Shown one piece after another: positions 1-8,387 of a stretch of 64,000 nt of DNA. The position numbers and the translations under genes were made by a program. The notes beneath the pieces were generated by a model that did no database searches, was not told the DNA's origin, and was given only the letters and a program-made list of their open reading frames with translations. Source of the stretch: JAJZVS01 sp963708095 (GTDB lineage: Bacteria > Pseudomonadota > Alphaproteobacteria > Acetobacterales > Acetobacteraceae); contig OY970182.1 in assembly GCA_963708095.1 (NCBI GenBank), forward strand, positions 124,001 to 188,000, read 5' to 3'. Within the stretch, counting starts at the first letter, position 1. Each line of letters starts with the position of its first letter.

Positions 1-194
1 GGGCTGGCCAGGGTGGGATCGTTCGGCAGCCAGTCCCGTACCTTCGCCGTCAGCACGGGATGGGCCCAGACGGCCACTCCCCCGGCGCCGATCCAGGCGG
101 CGATGCCGAGCACTTCACGCACGAAGCCGCGCAGCAGGCCGAGCAGGGCGGAGACGCCGAGTCCCACCAGGATCACGACGTCCACCCAGGTCAT
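1..194 (-). CDS. CvpA family membrane protein (N-terminal part)
   Basis: The gene runs off the left edge, so only about 64 N-terminal residues are visible. They begin MTWVDVVILVGLG and continue through a Gly/Leu/Val-rich membrane segment with the LLRGFVREVLGI stretch typical of CvpA (colicin V production) proteins, which are small inner-membrane proteins with four helices. The ATG at 194 is the only sensible start. It lies upstream of and co-directional with the neighbouring radA-like gene on the minus strand reading away from it, a pairing I associate with alphaproteobacteria (radA followed by cvpA and purF). The assignment rests on the N-terminus only. Confidence 0.8.
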   Translation of the reverse strand, partial: MTWVDVVILVGLGVSALLGLLRGFVREVLGIAAWIGAGGVAVWAHPVLTAKVRDWLPNDPTLAS

Positions 195-264
195 TCCGTG
201 CCTCCCGCGCCAAGCGCGGGTTTATCGGAGCGGCGGGGCCGGGCCAAGCCGGTGTTCGGCCGCG

Positions 265-1662
265 TCATCCCGCGTCCTGCGCGGTCTCGGGGGCGGAGAC
301 GAAGTGCGCCACGAGATCGGCCAGGTGGCCGATCTCGTCGAGCCGCAGACCAGTCGGCGCTGCCGGCGCGCGGCCGCCGCGGGCCAGCCGGCGCGGCAGG
401 CAGACGGTGTCGAAGCCGAGCTTGGCCGCTTCCTTGAGCCGCGCCTCCGCCTGCGCGACCTGGCGCACCTCTCCCGACAACCCGACTTCACCGAAATAGA
501 CCGTGCCCGGGTGGGTCGGCCGGTCCGACGCGGCCGAGGCGATCGCCGCCGCCACCGCCAGATCGGCCGCCGGCTCGGTCACGCGCAATCCGCCGGCGAC
601 GTTGAGATACACGTCCGACGCCGACAGCCGCAGCCCGCAGCGGGTTTCCAGCACCGCGAGCAACATGGAGAGCCGCCCGCTGTCCCAGCCGATCACCGAC
701 CGCCGCGGCGCCCCGCCCGCGTTCGGCGCCAGCAGCGCCTGCACCTCCAGCAGCACCGGGCGGGTGCCTTCCAGGCCGGCGAACACCGCGCTGCCGGCGA
801 CGTTGCCGCGCCGCTCGGCGAGGAACAGAGCCGACGGGTTGGCGACCTCGGCGAGGCCGCGGTCGGTCATCTCGAACACGCCGATCTCGTCGGTGGCGCC
901 GAACCGGTTCTTCACGGCGCGCAGGATGCGGAACTGATGCCCGCGCTCGCCTTCGAAATAAAGGACGGCATCGACCATGTGTTCCAGCAAGCGCGGGCCG
1001 GCGAGCGCGCCGTCCTTGGTGACGTGGCCGACCAGCACCAGCGCGAAGCCGCGGGATTTCGCCAGCCGGATCAGCTCGAAGGCGGCGGCGCGCACCTGGG
1101 TGACGGTGCCCGGGGCGCTGTCGATCGAATCGAGCCACATGGTCTGGATCGAATCGATCACCACCAGCGCGGCCGGCGTCTGCTCCAGGGTGGCGGCGAT
1201 GTCGCGCAGGTTCACCGCCGCAGCGAGGCCGAGCGGGGCGGCGGCGACCCCCAGCCGGCGCGCGCGCAGCCGCACCTGATCGATGGATTCCTCGCCGGTG
1301 ACATACAGAACCTGGCGCCCGGCAGATGCGAGGCGGGCCGCGGCCTGTAACAACAGCGTGGATTTGCCGATCCCCGGATCGCCGCCGACGAGCACCGCGG
1401 AAGCCTCCACCAGCCCGCCGCCCAGCACCCGATCAAGCTCGGCCATGCCGGTTTCGGTGCGCGGCGGCGGGGCGGTGCTGCCGGTGAGCGGCACGATCTC
1501 GACCGAGCGGCCGGGCGGGGCCTTGTTGGCAGGGCCGGGCCGGGTTTCCACCGCTTCCTCGGCGATGCTGTTCCAGGCGCCGCACGCCTCGCAGCGGCCG
1601 GCCCATTTGGCGGTGGCGGCGCCGCAGGCGGCACAGAGGAAGCGGAGGGTAGGTTTGGCCAC
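265..1662 (-). CDS. radA: DNA repair protein RadA
   Basis: A 465-residue RadA/Sms protein, the usual length for the family. It acts in branch migration and processing of recombination intermediates. The N-terminal zinc finger has Cys10, Cys13, Cys24 and Cys27. The RecA-like domain carries the Walker A motif GDPGIGKST at residues 94-102. The RadA-specific KNRFG motif lies near residue 250 (VKNRFGATDEIGVFEM). The C-terminal third is the Lon-protease-like domain (residues about 290-450). The ATG start gives an intact zinc finger nine residues in. The next gene downstream on the same strand, after a 70-bp gap, is the cvpA fragment. Confidence 0.97.
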   Translation of the reverse strand: MAKPTLRFLCAACGAATAKWAGRCEACGAWNSIAEEAVETRPGPANKAPPGRSVEIVPLTGSTAPPPRTETGMAELDRVLGGGLVEASAVLVGGDPGIGKSTLLLQAAARLASAGRQVLYVTGEESIDQVRLRARRLGVAAAPLGLAAAVNLRDIAATLEQTPAALVVIDSIQTMWLDSIDSAPGTVTQVRAAAFELIRLAKSRGFALVLVGHVTKDGALAGPRLLEHMVDAVLYFEGERGHQFRILRAVKNRFGATDEIGVFEMTDRGLAEVANPSALFLAERRGNVAGSAVFAGLEGTRPVLLEVQALLAPNAGGAPRRSVIGWDSGRLSMLLAVLETRCGLRLSASDVYLNVAGGLRVTEPAADLAVAAAIASAASDRPTHPGTVYFGEVGLSGEVRQVAQAEARLKEAAKLGFDTVCLPRRLARGGRAPAAPTGLRLDEIGHLADLVAHFVSAPETAQDAG

Positions 1663-1791
1663 GAAGCTGAGCGACTCGCTGGATATTCCGCGACGGGTGT
1701 GTCCGGATCGGGTGTTGCGTAACGCACCCGGGTCCGGATCGCCAGCTTCGCAACAGCCGGCGGTGGCCCAAGGACAGCGCGTCCCCCGCCC

Positions 1792-2970
1792 CTACTCCGC
1801 CGCCATTGCCGCCATCCGCGCCCGCATCGCCCAGTGCCAGGCCACCAGCCCCGCCGCGAGCACCACCGGCGGCAGCACGGCAAGGTTCAGCGCCCGCCAG
1901 CCCAGGGTCGCCTCGATCGCGCCGGAGGCCAGGATCGACAGCGCCACCGACCCGAACACGATGAAGTCGTTGGTCGCCTGCACCCGCACCCGCTCATGCG
2001 GATCATGCGCGGCGATCAGCAGGGCGGTGCCCCCTACGAACATGAAATTCCACCCCACACCCAGCAGCATCAGCGCCACCGTGAAGGTGGAAAACCACGG
2101 GTCGAACCCCAGGTTGACCGCCGCACAGGCCGCCGCAAGCGCCGCACCGGCGCAGATCACCCCATGCGCCCCGAAGCGCTGGATCAGCCGTCCGGTGACG
2201 AAGCCCGGCAAGTACATCGCGATAGAATGCGCCCGGATCACGTCGGCCGAGGCATCCACCCCGAAGCCGCAGAGCATCATCTGCACCGGGGTCGAGGCCA
2301 TCACGAGCTGCATCGTCCCGTAGCCCACGATTCCCGCCACCACCGCGGTCAGGAACGTCGGCCGTGCGAGGATGGCCCCGATCGACACCGGCGCTGTGGT
2401 CCGCGCCGGCGGCGGCGGCACCCGGACGAACAGCAGCAGCACGGCGGCGATCAGCGGCAGTGCCGGCAACGTCAGGTAGGTCGCAAGGAACACATGCGCC
2501 GGGATCAGCGCATGGGTGCGCTTGACGATTTCCGGCCCCAACAGCGCCGCCAGCACGCCGCCCGACATCACCAGCGCGATCGCGCGCGGCCGTGCCGGCA
2601 CCGCGGCCACCTCGGCGGCTGCGAAACGCAGGTGCTGGGAAATCCCGAACCCCATGCCGGCGGGGATCGCGCCGAGGCAATAGACGAGGAAATCCGCGCG
2701 CCAGACCCCCAGGGCATAAATCAGGCTGCCCACAAGCGACAGCGCCGTGCCGAGCCAGAACCCCGGCCGCCGCCCGAGCCGGCCGAACACGATCCCGGCC
2801 GGGATCGATCCGGCCATCACCGAGAGCATCTGCACCGCCAGCGGCAAGGTGTTCAACGCCTTGTCCGCGGTCAGCGCGTGACCGACCAGCGCGGCCATCA
2901 CCACCTGGCCGGCCATCACCGCATTCATCATCGCCTGGCAGCAAAACAGCAGCCATACGTTACGGTTCAT
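1792..2970 (-). CDS. MFS transporter
   Basis: A 392-residue protein with roughly twelve hydrophobic segments and the MFS loop signature between helices 2 and 3 (FGRLGRRPGFWLG, residues about 62-74). It is probably an inner-membrane secondary transporter. The substrate cannot be read from the sequence. The closest look is to YfcJ/YhhS-like or drug-efflux single-domain MFS proteins, and no partner gene points to a ligand. It ends 130 bp before the radA start and begins 45 bp after the thiL stop, so it may share a transcript with thiL and radA, but no overlap proves this. Confidence 0.88.
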   Translation of the reverse strand: MNRNVWLLFCCQAMMNAVMAGQVVMAALVGHALTADKALNTLPLAVQMLSVMAGSIPAGIVFGRLGRRPGFWLGTALSLVGSLIYALGVWRADFLVYCLGAIPAGMGFGISQHLRFAAAEVAAVPARPRAIALVMSGGVLAALLGPEIVKRTHALIPAHVFLATYLTLPALPLIAAVLLLFVRVPPPPARTTAPVSIGAILARPTFLTAVVAGIVGYGTMQLVMASTPVQMMLCGFGVDASADVIRAHSIAMYLPGFVTGRLIQRFGAHGVICAGAALAAACAAVNLGFDPWFSTFTVALMLLGVGWNFMFVGGTALLIAAHDPHERVRVQATNDFIVFGSVALSILASGAIEATLGWRALNLAVLPPVVLAAGLVAWHWAMRARMAAMAAE

Positions 2971-3015
2971 GCGTGGCGGTCCGGGTGCGGTGGACGGGCA
3001 GTCGGCGTTTGAGGA

Positions 3016-3984
3016 TCAGAAATGGCTCCAACCGCCCGCGCCCAGCGCCAGGGGCGCGCCGTAGGCGGTGCGCACGATGACACCGGGCGGCCCGGCATGG
3101 AAGTGGCCGATCCGGGTGAGGGGAACGGCGTGCTCCGCCGCGGCGGCGCGAAGCACAGGTTCTGCTGCCGCCGGCACTGCCAGCAGCAATTCGTAGTCGT
3201 CGCCGCCTGTCAGGCAGGTGGGCAGCCATGACGGGCCGGCGGCGTGCGCCGCGGGGGACAGCGGCACTTGCGCGGCCTCGATGGTGGCGGCGAGACCGGC
3301 GGCGCGACAGAGGTGACCCAGGTCCTGGACCAGCCCGTCGGAGACATCCATGCCCGCCGACACCAGGCCCGGTCGCAACAGCCCGAGCCGCGGCCGTGGC
3401 AACCGGTAGCGATCGCGCAGATACCCCGACGGATCGGCAAGCCGCCCCTGCGCGGCGAGCAGCCCGAGCGCTCCGTCGCCGATGGTGCCGGTGACGAACA
3501 CCGCATCCCCCGCCTGTGCCCCGGCTCGCCGGATCATCCCCCCCGGCGCGACGTGACCTAACGCGGTGAGCGACAGGCTCACCGGCCCCGAGGTGGCGGT
3601 GGTGTCGCCGCCCAGCAGGGCGAGGCCGAACGCCGCCTGGTCCTGCGCCAGCCCGGCGGCGAAGCCGGCAAACCAGGCCTCGGGCGTTGCGCGCGGGGCG
3701 GCAAGCGTGAGCAGGTAGCCGAGCGGCACCGCGCCCTTGGCGGCGAGGTCGGAGAGGTTCACGCGCAGCAGCTTGCGCGCCACGAGGTCGGGCGGGTCGT
3801 CGGGGAGGAAATGCACGCCCGCGACCAGGGCATCGACCGTCAGGACAAGCTCGCGTCTCGGCGGCGGCACGAGCAGCGCCGCGTCATCGGCCAGCCCCAG
3901 CGCGGCGGGCCCGGCAAGCGGGCGGAAATGCCGGGCGATGAGGGCGAATTCGCCCGGCAGCCCGTCGGTCGCCGCTGGTTGCAC
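3016..3984 (-). CDS. thiL: Thiamine-monophosphate kinase
   Basis: ThiL phosphorylates thiamine monophosphate to thiamine diphosphate in the cytoplasm. The 322-residue length fits the family. Visible motifs are the N-terminal acidic nucleotide/Mg2+ motif ALGLADDAALL, the LTVDALVAGVHF strand, NLSDLAAKGA (the conserved NLSD(I/L)AAMGA motif), MDVSDGLVQDL and the C-terminal GGDDYELLLAVP. All the metal-binding Asp motifs of this PurM-like family appear intact. No thiamine riboswitch is visible upstream. In many relatives thiL follows ribH-nusB, but here the upstream gene is an unrelated hypothetical protein. Confidence 0.96.
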   Translation of the reverse strand: MQPAATDGLPGEFALIARHFRPLAGPAALGLADDAALLVPPPRRELVLTVDALVAGVHFLPDDPPDLVARKLLRVNLSDLAAKGAVPLGYLLTLAAPRATPEAWFAGFAAGLAQDQAAFGLALLGGDTTATSGPVSLSLTALGHVAPGGMIRRAGAQAGDAVFVTGTIGDGALGLLAAQGRLADPSGYLRDRYRLPRPRLGLLRPGLVSAGMDVSDGLVQDLGHLCRAAGLAATIEAAQVPLSPAAHAAGPSWLPTCLTGGDDYELLLAVPAAAEPVLRAAAAEHAVPLTRIGHFHAGPPGVIVRTAYGAPLALGAGGWSHF

Positions 3985-4085
3985 CGGTTTGCCCCTTGCC
4001 GCGTTGCGGTCCGGGGCAGACTAGGCCGCTGCTGCGCGCCCGGCCAGCGCCGGCGTGCGAGAGAGGGGCGAGGTCGGAAAAAGCG

Positions 4086-4406
4086 TCAGAGGTGGCGCGG
4101 CAGTTCGGCACCGAGCGCCGCGCGCTCGGCGTCGCTCAGCGGCCGGCCGCGGCGCAGTTCGGCACGGATTTCGGCGGCCAGCCGGCGGTTGGCCCGACGG
4201 ATCTGTGCTGCCCGTAAGGTCGCGGCGATGTCGGGCGGTGCCTCGCTCTCCCACGCTTCAAGAAACACAAGGTCGGCGGCCAACTCTCTGCCGCCCGTGT
4301 GCAAGGCGCGTCGCACCGCCTCCGTGCGCGGGGGCAGACCGGGGTCCTGCTTCGTCGGTCGGTCGTTCTCGGCGTGGGGAAGATCGGACGAGATCGGGTT
4401 GGGCAT
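4086..4406 (-). CDS. Hypothetical protein, 106 residues
   Basis: Not recognised. The ATG at 4406 was chosen because a purine-rich AGAAGGA sits about seven bases upstream, although an open frame extends further. The protein is soluble and charged. Residues 1-30 look disordered. The C-terminal 60 residues are rich in Arg, Ala and Glu and probably helical (LRAAQIRRANRRLAAEIRAEL). No signal peptide or membrane helix is seen. It lies 101 bp upstream of thiL on the same strand and could be co-transcribed. Confidence 0.55.
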   Translation of the reverse strand: MPNPISSDLPHAENDRPTKQDPGLPPRTEAVRRALHTGGRELAADLVFLEAWESEAPPDIAATLRAAQIRRANRRLAAEIRAELRRGRPLSDAERAALGAELPRHL

Positions 4407-4802
4407 AGACGGATCCTTCTCGCGGAGGCGAGCGCCGCTCGTGCAGCGCGTCCACGACGGCGTGCCGCTGCGGACGGATCGCATCTAGGCACGTCTCGGG
4501 CGCCCCACCAGCAGGGCGGCGTGATGGTTTTCTGAAATAGATTTGTGTAGACAAGTCGCGCGAGCCGTAGATGGTCCTGCGATGCCCTGCGCTCGGGATA
4601 CAATTTGTTAACTGTTGCATACCTGCAAGGGCGTGGATCGGTTGCAACCGTGCCACTTGTTGCCGATACGCATGTAGCCGGCCGGCCACATTTGTGCGTG
4701 AACCGGAAAATCGGCGCGGACGGAGCTTCTTCCCTCTCCCGCGGTGCGGGAGAGGTGGCGCGCCGGAGGTTCACCCTATTGCCTTGCTCCGAGAGGCGCA
4801 AC
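4407..4802. repeat. Intergenic region with a dispersed REP-like repeat
   Basis: No gene is supported in these 396 bp. Bases about 4701-4745, read on the minus strand, closely match 22018-22064 (both contain GCGGGAGAGG, then GTCCGCGCC, then TTTTCCGGTTCAC). It is therefore a dispersed intergenic repeat of about 45 bp at roughly 85% identity by eye. The remainder (4510-4640) is less GC-rich than its surroundings and shows no recognisable signal. Confidence 0.55.
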
Positions 4803-6158
4803 TCACCCGGCGGCGTCGCGCCCCGCCGCCAGCACCCGGTCGATGAACGCATCGGCGCTGCCGAGATACGCGCCGGGATCAATCAGCTGCGCAATCGCTG
4901 CGGCATCGAGCCGGCTTGCCACCTCCGGCGCCCGGGTCAGCGCGGCGGCCAGCGGGATCTGCTCCGCCAGCGCGACGTCGCACGCATGCTTCACGACGTG
5001 ATGTGCCTCGCCCCGGCCCAGCATCGGGGCAAGCCCCATCATCACCGCCTCCGCCACGATCAACCCGCCGGTCAACTCGAGGTTGCGGCGCATGCGCGCG
5101 GCGTCGATCACCAGCCCTTCCGCGATGACGCGCGCATGACTGAGTGCGCCGTGGGTCAGCACGAAGGCCTGCGGGATCGCCAGCATCTCGGCCTGCCAAG
5201 GCCCGGTGCCGCGCTCGTGATCCTGCGCCATGGCGCCGAGCATCAGCGGCACCAGCGCCTGCACGCCGCGCGCGGCGGCGAGAATATATTCGCTTGCGAT
5301 CGGATTGCGCTTCTGCGGCATGGTGGACGACGAACCGCGGCCGGCGACGTAGGGCTCCGCCACCTCCGCCACTTCCGTCTGCGCCAGCAGGCTGATGTCG
5401 GTCGCGAACTTCGCCAGGCTGCCGCACACGAGTCCGAGGAACGCGACCGCCTCCGCCAGTGCATCGCGGCAGACATGCCAGGGGGCGGCCGGCGCGGCGA
5501 GCCCGAGTTCCCCGGCCAGCGCGACCATGACCGCGATCCCGTCCTCGCCGAGCGAAGCCAAGGTGCCCGCAGCGCCGCCGAAGCTCACCTGTTCCAGCCG
5601 CGGGCGCAACTGCGCAAGACGTTGCCGATGGGCGATGAAGGGCTGTGCCCAGGTGGCGCATTTGAGCCCGAGACTGGTCGGCAGTGCCTGCTGCAGATGC
5701 GTGCGCCCCGCCATCACCGTGCCGCGGTGGCGATCGGCCTGGACGAGCAGGGCGGCAAGCACCGCGGCAAGCTCGGTGTCGATCAGCGCGAGCCCCTCGC
5801 GCATCTGCAGCACCGTCGCGGTGTCCATGATGTCCTGTGTGGTGGCGCCCCAATGGGTCCAGCCGCCTGCTTCCCCGGCCGCGCGGGAAAGCTCGGCCAC
5901 CAGCCCCACAACCGGGTAGCCGACGTTGCGGGCGCTCGCCGCCAGTGCCGCGGGATCGAGGTTTTCGAACCTTGCCGCCTGGCCAATGCGGACCGCGGCG
6001 TCGGCCGGGATCAGGCCGAGCTGCGCCTGCACCCGGGCGAGCGCGGCCTCCACATCCAGCATGCGCTGGAAATAGGCGGTCTCGTCGAACACGGTGCGCA
6101 TGGCGTCGGTGCCGTAGAGGGTACCGAGGATCGGGCTGTCGGCGGGGTTGCTGGGCAT
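4803..6158 (-). CDS. pcaB: 3-carboxy-cis,cis-muconate cycloisomerase
   Basis: A 451-residue member of the fumarase/aspartase superfamily. It carries the superfamily signature GSSSTMPQKRNPIASE, with the catalytic-loop serine and the lysine/asparagine. PcaB converts beta-carboxy-cis,cis-muconate to gamma-carboxymuconolactone in the protocatechuate branch of the beta-ketoadipate pathway. The start ATG at 6158 follows an AGGAGAAAG box; a longer open frame upstream overlaps the methyltransferase gene and is not coding. The assignment over adenylosuccinate lyase is supported by pcaH and pcaG 3.5 kb away on the same strand. Confidence 0.9.
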   Translation of the reverse strand: MPSNPADSPILGTLYGTDAMRTVFDETAYFQRMLDVEAALARVQAQLGLIPADAAVRIGQAARFENLDPAALAASARNVGYPVVGLVAELSRAAGEAGGWTHWGATTQDIMDTATVLQMREGLALIDTELAAVLAALLVQADRHRGTVMAGRTHLQQALPTSLGLKCATWAQPFIAHRQRLAQLRPRLEQVSFGGAAGTLASLGEDGIAVMVALAGELGLAAPAAPWHVCRDALAEAVAFLGLVCGSLAKFATDISLLAQTEVAEVAEPYVAGRGSSSTMPQKRNPIASEYILAAARGVQALVPLMLGAMAQDHERGTGPWQAEMLAIPQAFVLTHGALSHARVIAEGLVIDAARMRRNLELTGGLIVAEAVMMGLAPMLGRGEAHHVVKHACDVALAEQIPLAAALTRAPEVASRLDAAAIAQLIDPGAYLGSADAFIDRVLAAGRDAAG

Positions 6159-6262
6159 GCGCGTCTTTCTCCTGGAGGCGGCACCCTGGAAGGCGTCGGC
6201 AGCGGTGGCAAGCCTTGCGCTGTCTCGCCTGACGGGCACCGCTGCGCGACCGGCGATGCGGC

Positions 6263-6844
6263 TCAGTAATCGACGGACCGGAACCGATCCAGCCGATACT
6301 GAGCCCGTGTCTCGTGCAGCGACGGCGCGAGCCGTCCCGCGGCGGCAGAAGCGAAAATCGCCACCGCTTCGTCGCCGCTCAGCGGATAATTCGTGGGATC
6401 GGTCCAGTGCACCAGCAGCACGGTTCCGCCGGGGGCGAGACTGTCGCAGGCCCGTGCCGCGGTGCGGCGCACGTCGTCGCGGTCGAGGTAGTACAGGACT
6501 TCTGAAAACAAGATCAGGTTGTAGCGTCCGTCTGGCCATTCCCGCGGGATGCGGCTGCGGCGCAATCCGACCCCGGGAAACGCGGCACAGGCGACGCGCG
6601 CCTGCGCGAGCGCCGCCTCCGCCACATCGACCGCGAGCACGCGATCGCAGCGCTGCGCGAGCTGCGCGGTCAGCACGCCGATGGAACAGCCGACCTCCAG
6701 CGCGAATGCGTAGCACGGGCGGTCCAGGTGGGCCAGGGTGCGCGCATATTTCGCGCGCTCGTAGTCGCTGCTGGCGAACCGCCACGGGTCGGGATCGTTG
6801 CGGTACAGATCGTCGAAATACTCGGGCGGCAACGATGCGGTCAT
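6263..6844 (-). CDS. Class I SAM-dependent methyltransferase (NodS-like)
   Basis: A 193-residue methyltransferase. It opens with LPPEYFDDLYRNDPDPWRFA, which resembles the N-terminus of NodS-type N-methyltransferases. The SAM-binding motif I is ALEVGCSIGVLTAQLA, followed by the acidic VDVAEAAL end of strand 2. LILFSEVLYYL is the motif near the catalytic pocket. The ATG at 6844 overlaps the stop of the upstream PIG-L gene by four bases (ATGA), so translation is probably coupled. It is the last gene of a four-gene operon starting at 9537. The substrate is unknown; the company of a glycosyltransferase and a deacetylase suggests methylation of an amino sugar or glycolipid. Confidence 0.88.
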   Translation of the reverse strand: MTASLPPEYFDDLYRNDPDPWRFASSDYERAKYARTLAHLDRPCYAFALEVGCSIGVLTAQLAQRCDRVLAVDVAEAALAQARVACAAFPGVGLRRSRIPREWPDGRYNLILFSEVLYYLDRDDVRRTAARACDSLAPGGTVLLVHWTDPTNYPLSGDEAVAIFASAAAGRLAPSLHETRAQYRLDRFRSVDY

Positions 6845-7284
6845 GACAGGATCAACACTTCCCACGACCGGTCGAACAGGGCGAGGAAGAGAGGGTCGAG
6901 CCGGAATCCGTCCGGCGAATCGTCGATCACCCGCCTGGTCTGCGCAGCATGCGCGGCGATCGCCCGCCGCTTGGCCGGCAGATGGGTGGCAATGTCGAGT
7001 CGGATCACCGCCGCCGCGGCGCGGGTCTTGGCCGCGCGCACTGCCTTCAATCGCGGCGGCGGATAACGGCGCGATCCCGGGTGTGATCCCGTTCCATCCG
7101 TCAGGACCGCGATATGCACCGCGATCCCGCCCGCCACTGCCGCGGCGATCGTGCCGCCGAAGCCGAGGCTCTCGTCGTCCGGACGTGGGGCGCGTACCAG
7201 GATCGCACCGCCGCCCGTCATCGCGCCGATGTCGCCGAACGGCGCCGCGCGAAACGCGGCCAGCATGGCGGCGGCGCGGATCAC
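6841..7284 (-). pseudogene. PIG-L family deacetylase, internally deleted
   Basis: PIG-L proteins are zinc deacetylases of N-acetyl sugars, usually 220-240 residues. This one is only 147 residues. The N-terminal half is good: the metal motif APRPDDESLGFGG, then TDGTGSHPGSRRYPPPRLKAVR. The C-terminal tail is also good: ATHLPAKRRAIAAHAAQTRR. Between AAAVIRLD and IATHLPAK, about 80-90 residues that normally hold the second half of the active site (the PHxDH-type histidine motif) are missing, with the frame kept. In addition, the first metal motif reads PRPDDE where PHPDDE is usual. The GTG start at 7284 overlaps the upstream stop (GTGA). It is very likely inactive, though the operon and both overlaps are intact. 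Confidence 0.75.
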
Positions 7285-8387
7285 GGCAGCGGACGGTCGA
7301 TGAAATGCGCCGCGGCCTCGTCGAGCACCATGTCCATCGCTGGCTGGCGCAGGTAGGTGGCGAGGTCGCGGCACAGACGCTCCACCGGGTGCGGGCGGAC
7401 GAAGGCCGTGATGCCGAGCGCGCGCCTTGCGTGCTCCATCACCTCGCTGCACGCCTGCTCGAATGCGACGCGGGCCAGCTTCACGTAGTTCGCGGCATCC
7501 TCATCGGGCGCGTCCGCCTCGGCGAGCGCGGCGCTGCGCAGCACCCAGCGGGAGGCGGTCTCCTGCGCGATCAGGGCGCGGCCCAGCCGGGCGCGCTGGT
7601 GCGGATCGTCGGCGCGGCCGCGGGGCCGCAGATCGGCCGCGAACGCAGCCACCAGCGCGTCCAGCCCGCCCAGCATCACCGCCAGGGTGCGCCAGGCGCC
7701 GAGCGAGATTTCCGGCTGGCGCATGTAATCGCCCGGCGCGCCGATCCGCGCCTCCGGCGGCAGCGGAATGCCGGTGAAATCCACCGCCGCGGTCGCCGCC
7801 GCGCGCATCCCGTGCAGGTCGAACGCCGGTCCATCGCGGCCCTGGCCGGGCGCGAGCGCGACCAGGGCCATGCATTCCCCCTCGCCGGGAACCTCCAGGG
7901 TGATCAGGGGCCGGGTGACGAACCCCACGCCGGAGGCAAATGCCTTCCGCCCGACGAGCCGCCCGCGATCGAGGACGACGCGCGTGGCGGGTGTCTCGGT
8001 CGCCCAGATCGCAAACAAATGCCCGTCGATCGCGTCCGCGGCCGCCTGGCGGCGCTGCGCCGGCGTGCCGTAGCGGTCGATCAGGCGCAGCGCGTTGACA
8101 TGTCCCTCCAAGACGCGGCCGAGTGCGAGGTTCGCCCGCCCCAACGCCCGCAGCAGGACGACGATCCCCCCCGTGCCCGCAGGGGTCGTGCCGAGCCCGA
8201 GGCCGCCGAGTTCCGGACGCAGCGGCGCCGCCAGAGCACCCGCCTCCCGCAGCCCGTCCAAAGCCGCGGTCGGGAACGTCCCCGTCGCATCGAGCCGTTC
8301 CGCCTCCGCGGCAGCCAGGGCAAGCGCCGGCTGCAGTCGCTCCAGGAGGGCGGTGGCCAAACCGGGCCCGATGCCGATGCTATCCAT
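7281..8387 (-). CDS. Acyl-CoA dehydrogenase-like protein
   Basis: A 368-residue protein of the acyl-CoA dehydrogenase fold: an N-terminal helical domain (to about residue 110), a central beta domain (GHLFAIWATETP and following) and a C-terminal helical bundle ending FVRPHPVERLCRDLATYLRQPAMD. That last stretch matches the C-terminus of flavin-dependent dehydrogenases of biosynthetic clusters. It does not resemble classical fatty-acid enzymes closely. The ATG at 8387 overlaps the end of the glycosyltransferase gene by eight bases, and the stop overlaps the PIG-L start. The role in the operon is unknown; oxidation or dehydrogenation of a carrier-bound or sugar-linked acyl group is one possibility. 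Confidence 0.82.
   Translation of the reverse strand: MDSIGIGPGLATALLERLQPALALAAAEAERLDATGTFPTAALDGLREAGALAAPLRPELGGLGLGTTPAGTGGIVVLLRALGRANLALGRVLEGHVNALRLIDRYGTPAQRRQAAADAIDGHLFAIWATETPATRVVLDRGRLVGRKAFASGVGFVTRPLITLEVPGEGECMALVALAPGQGRDGPAFDLHGMRAAATAAVDFTGIPLPPEARIGAPGDYMRQPEISLGAWRTLAVMLGGLDALVAAFAADLRPRGRADDPHQRARLGRALIAQETASRWVLRSAALAEADAPDEDAANYVKLARVAFEQACSEVMEHARRALGITAFVRPHPVERLCRDLATYLRQPAMDMVLDEAAAHFIDRPLP

Noticed and set aside
4803..6785. A 660-codon frame that extends pcaB by about 200 codons upstream
   Set aside because: The extension runs antisense-frame through the methyltransferase gene, has no family similarity, and a good ribosome binding site marks the pcaB start at 6158.
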